From Plazaster borealis (lineage: Eukaryota > Echinodermata > Asteroidea > Forcipulatida > Labidiasteridae), in contig CM037460.1 of assembly GCA_021014325.1 (NCBI GenBank), positions 24,094,544 to 24,158,543 of the forward strand: a stretch of 64,000 nucleotides of DNA, given 5' to 3'. Position 1 is the first letter of the stretch; each line of letters starts with the position of its first letter. The notes under the pieces are model-generated. The model was not told where the DNA came from, ran no database searches, and worked only from the letters and a program-made list of their open reading frames with translations. Below are positions 63,977-64,000 of the stretch, piece after piece. Both the position numbers and the translations under genes were made by a program.

Positions 63977-64000
63977 TTTCCTTTCTTTTATGCATTCCTG

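Overview
This is eukaryotic, animal nuclear DNA: intron-rich genes with GT/AG splice sites, long AT-rich non-coding stretches, tRNA-derived SINEs, fragments of non-LTR reverse transcriptase, and many short inverted-repeat (MITE-like) elements. A long multi-SRCR receptor gene next to an intronless rhodopsin-class GPCR suggests a non-vertebrate deuterostome, most likely an echinoderm (possibly a sea star). This is inferred from gene content and repeat style; no search was run.

Layout. 1-850: a likely N-terminal coding exon of an unrecognised minus-strand gene that would run off the left edge. 850-8,000: non-coding, with a large inverted minisatellite at 3.8-4.3 kb. 8.02-10.2 kb: an intronless class A GPCR on the plus strand, with a TATA box, a near-perfect 286-bp tandem duplication upstream, and several decayed tandem copies of its own 3' end downstream. 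10.2-17.8 kb: a reverse-transcriptase remnant split by a MITE, a 1.1-kb satellite-like element nested inside another MITE, and other repeats. 18.14-35.37 kb: the main gene, on the minus strand. Thirteen exons encode at least eleven SRCR domains, one transmembrane helix and a cytoplasmic tail. All twelve internal junctions are phase 1, so domains can be gained or lost without a frameshift. Its first exon(s), with the signal peptide, were not found. Its introns are full of MITEs. 35.4-64 kb: no convincing gene. This part holds MITEs, two SINEs, several reverse-transcriptase fragments, an AATGGTA minisatellite (46 kb), a 12-bp GC-rich minisatellite (60.7-61.1 kb), and an exon-like open segment inside a transposable element (59.8 kb).

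The two main genes are both cell-surface receptors but share no visible regulation. SRCR receptors are greatly expanded in echinoderms and are expressed in immune coelomocytes (established for sea urchins). The strongest unusual signals are the architecture of the SRCR gene, the duplications on both sides of the GPCR, and nested or paired-site transposon insertions that can be read directly from the sequence. Many short open frames are chance or repeat-derived, and exon boundaries rest on splice consensus and frame, not on transcripts.
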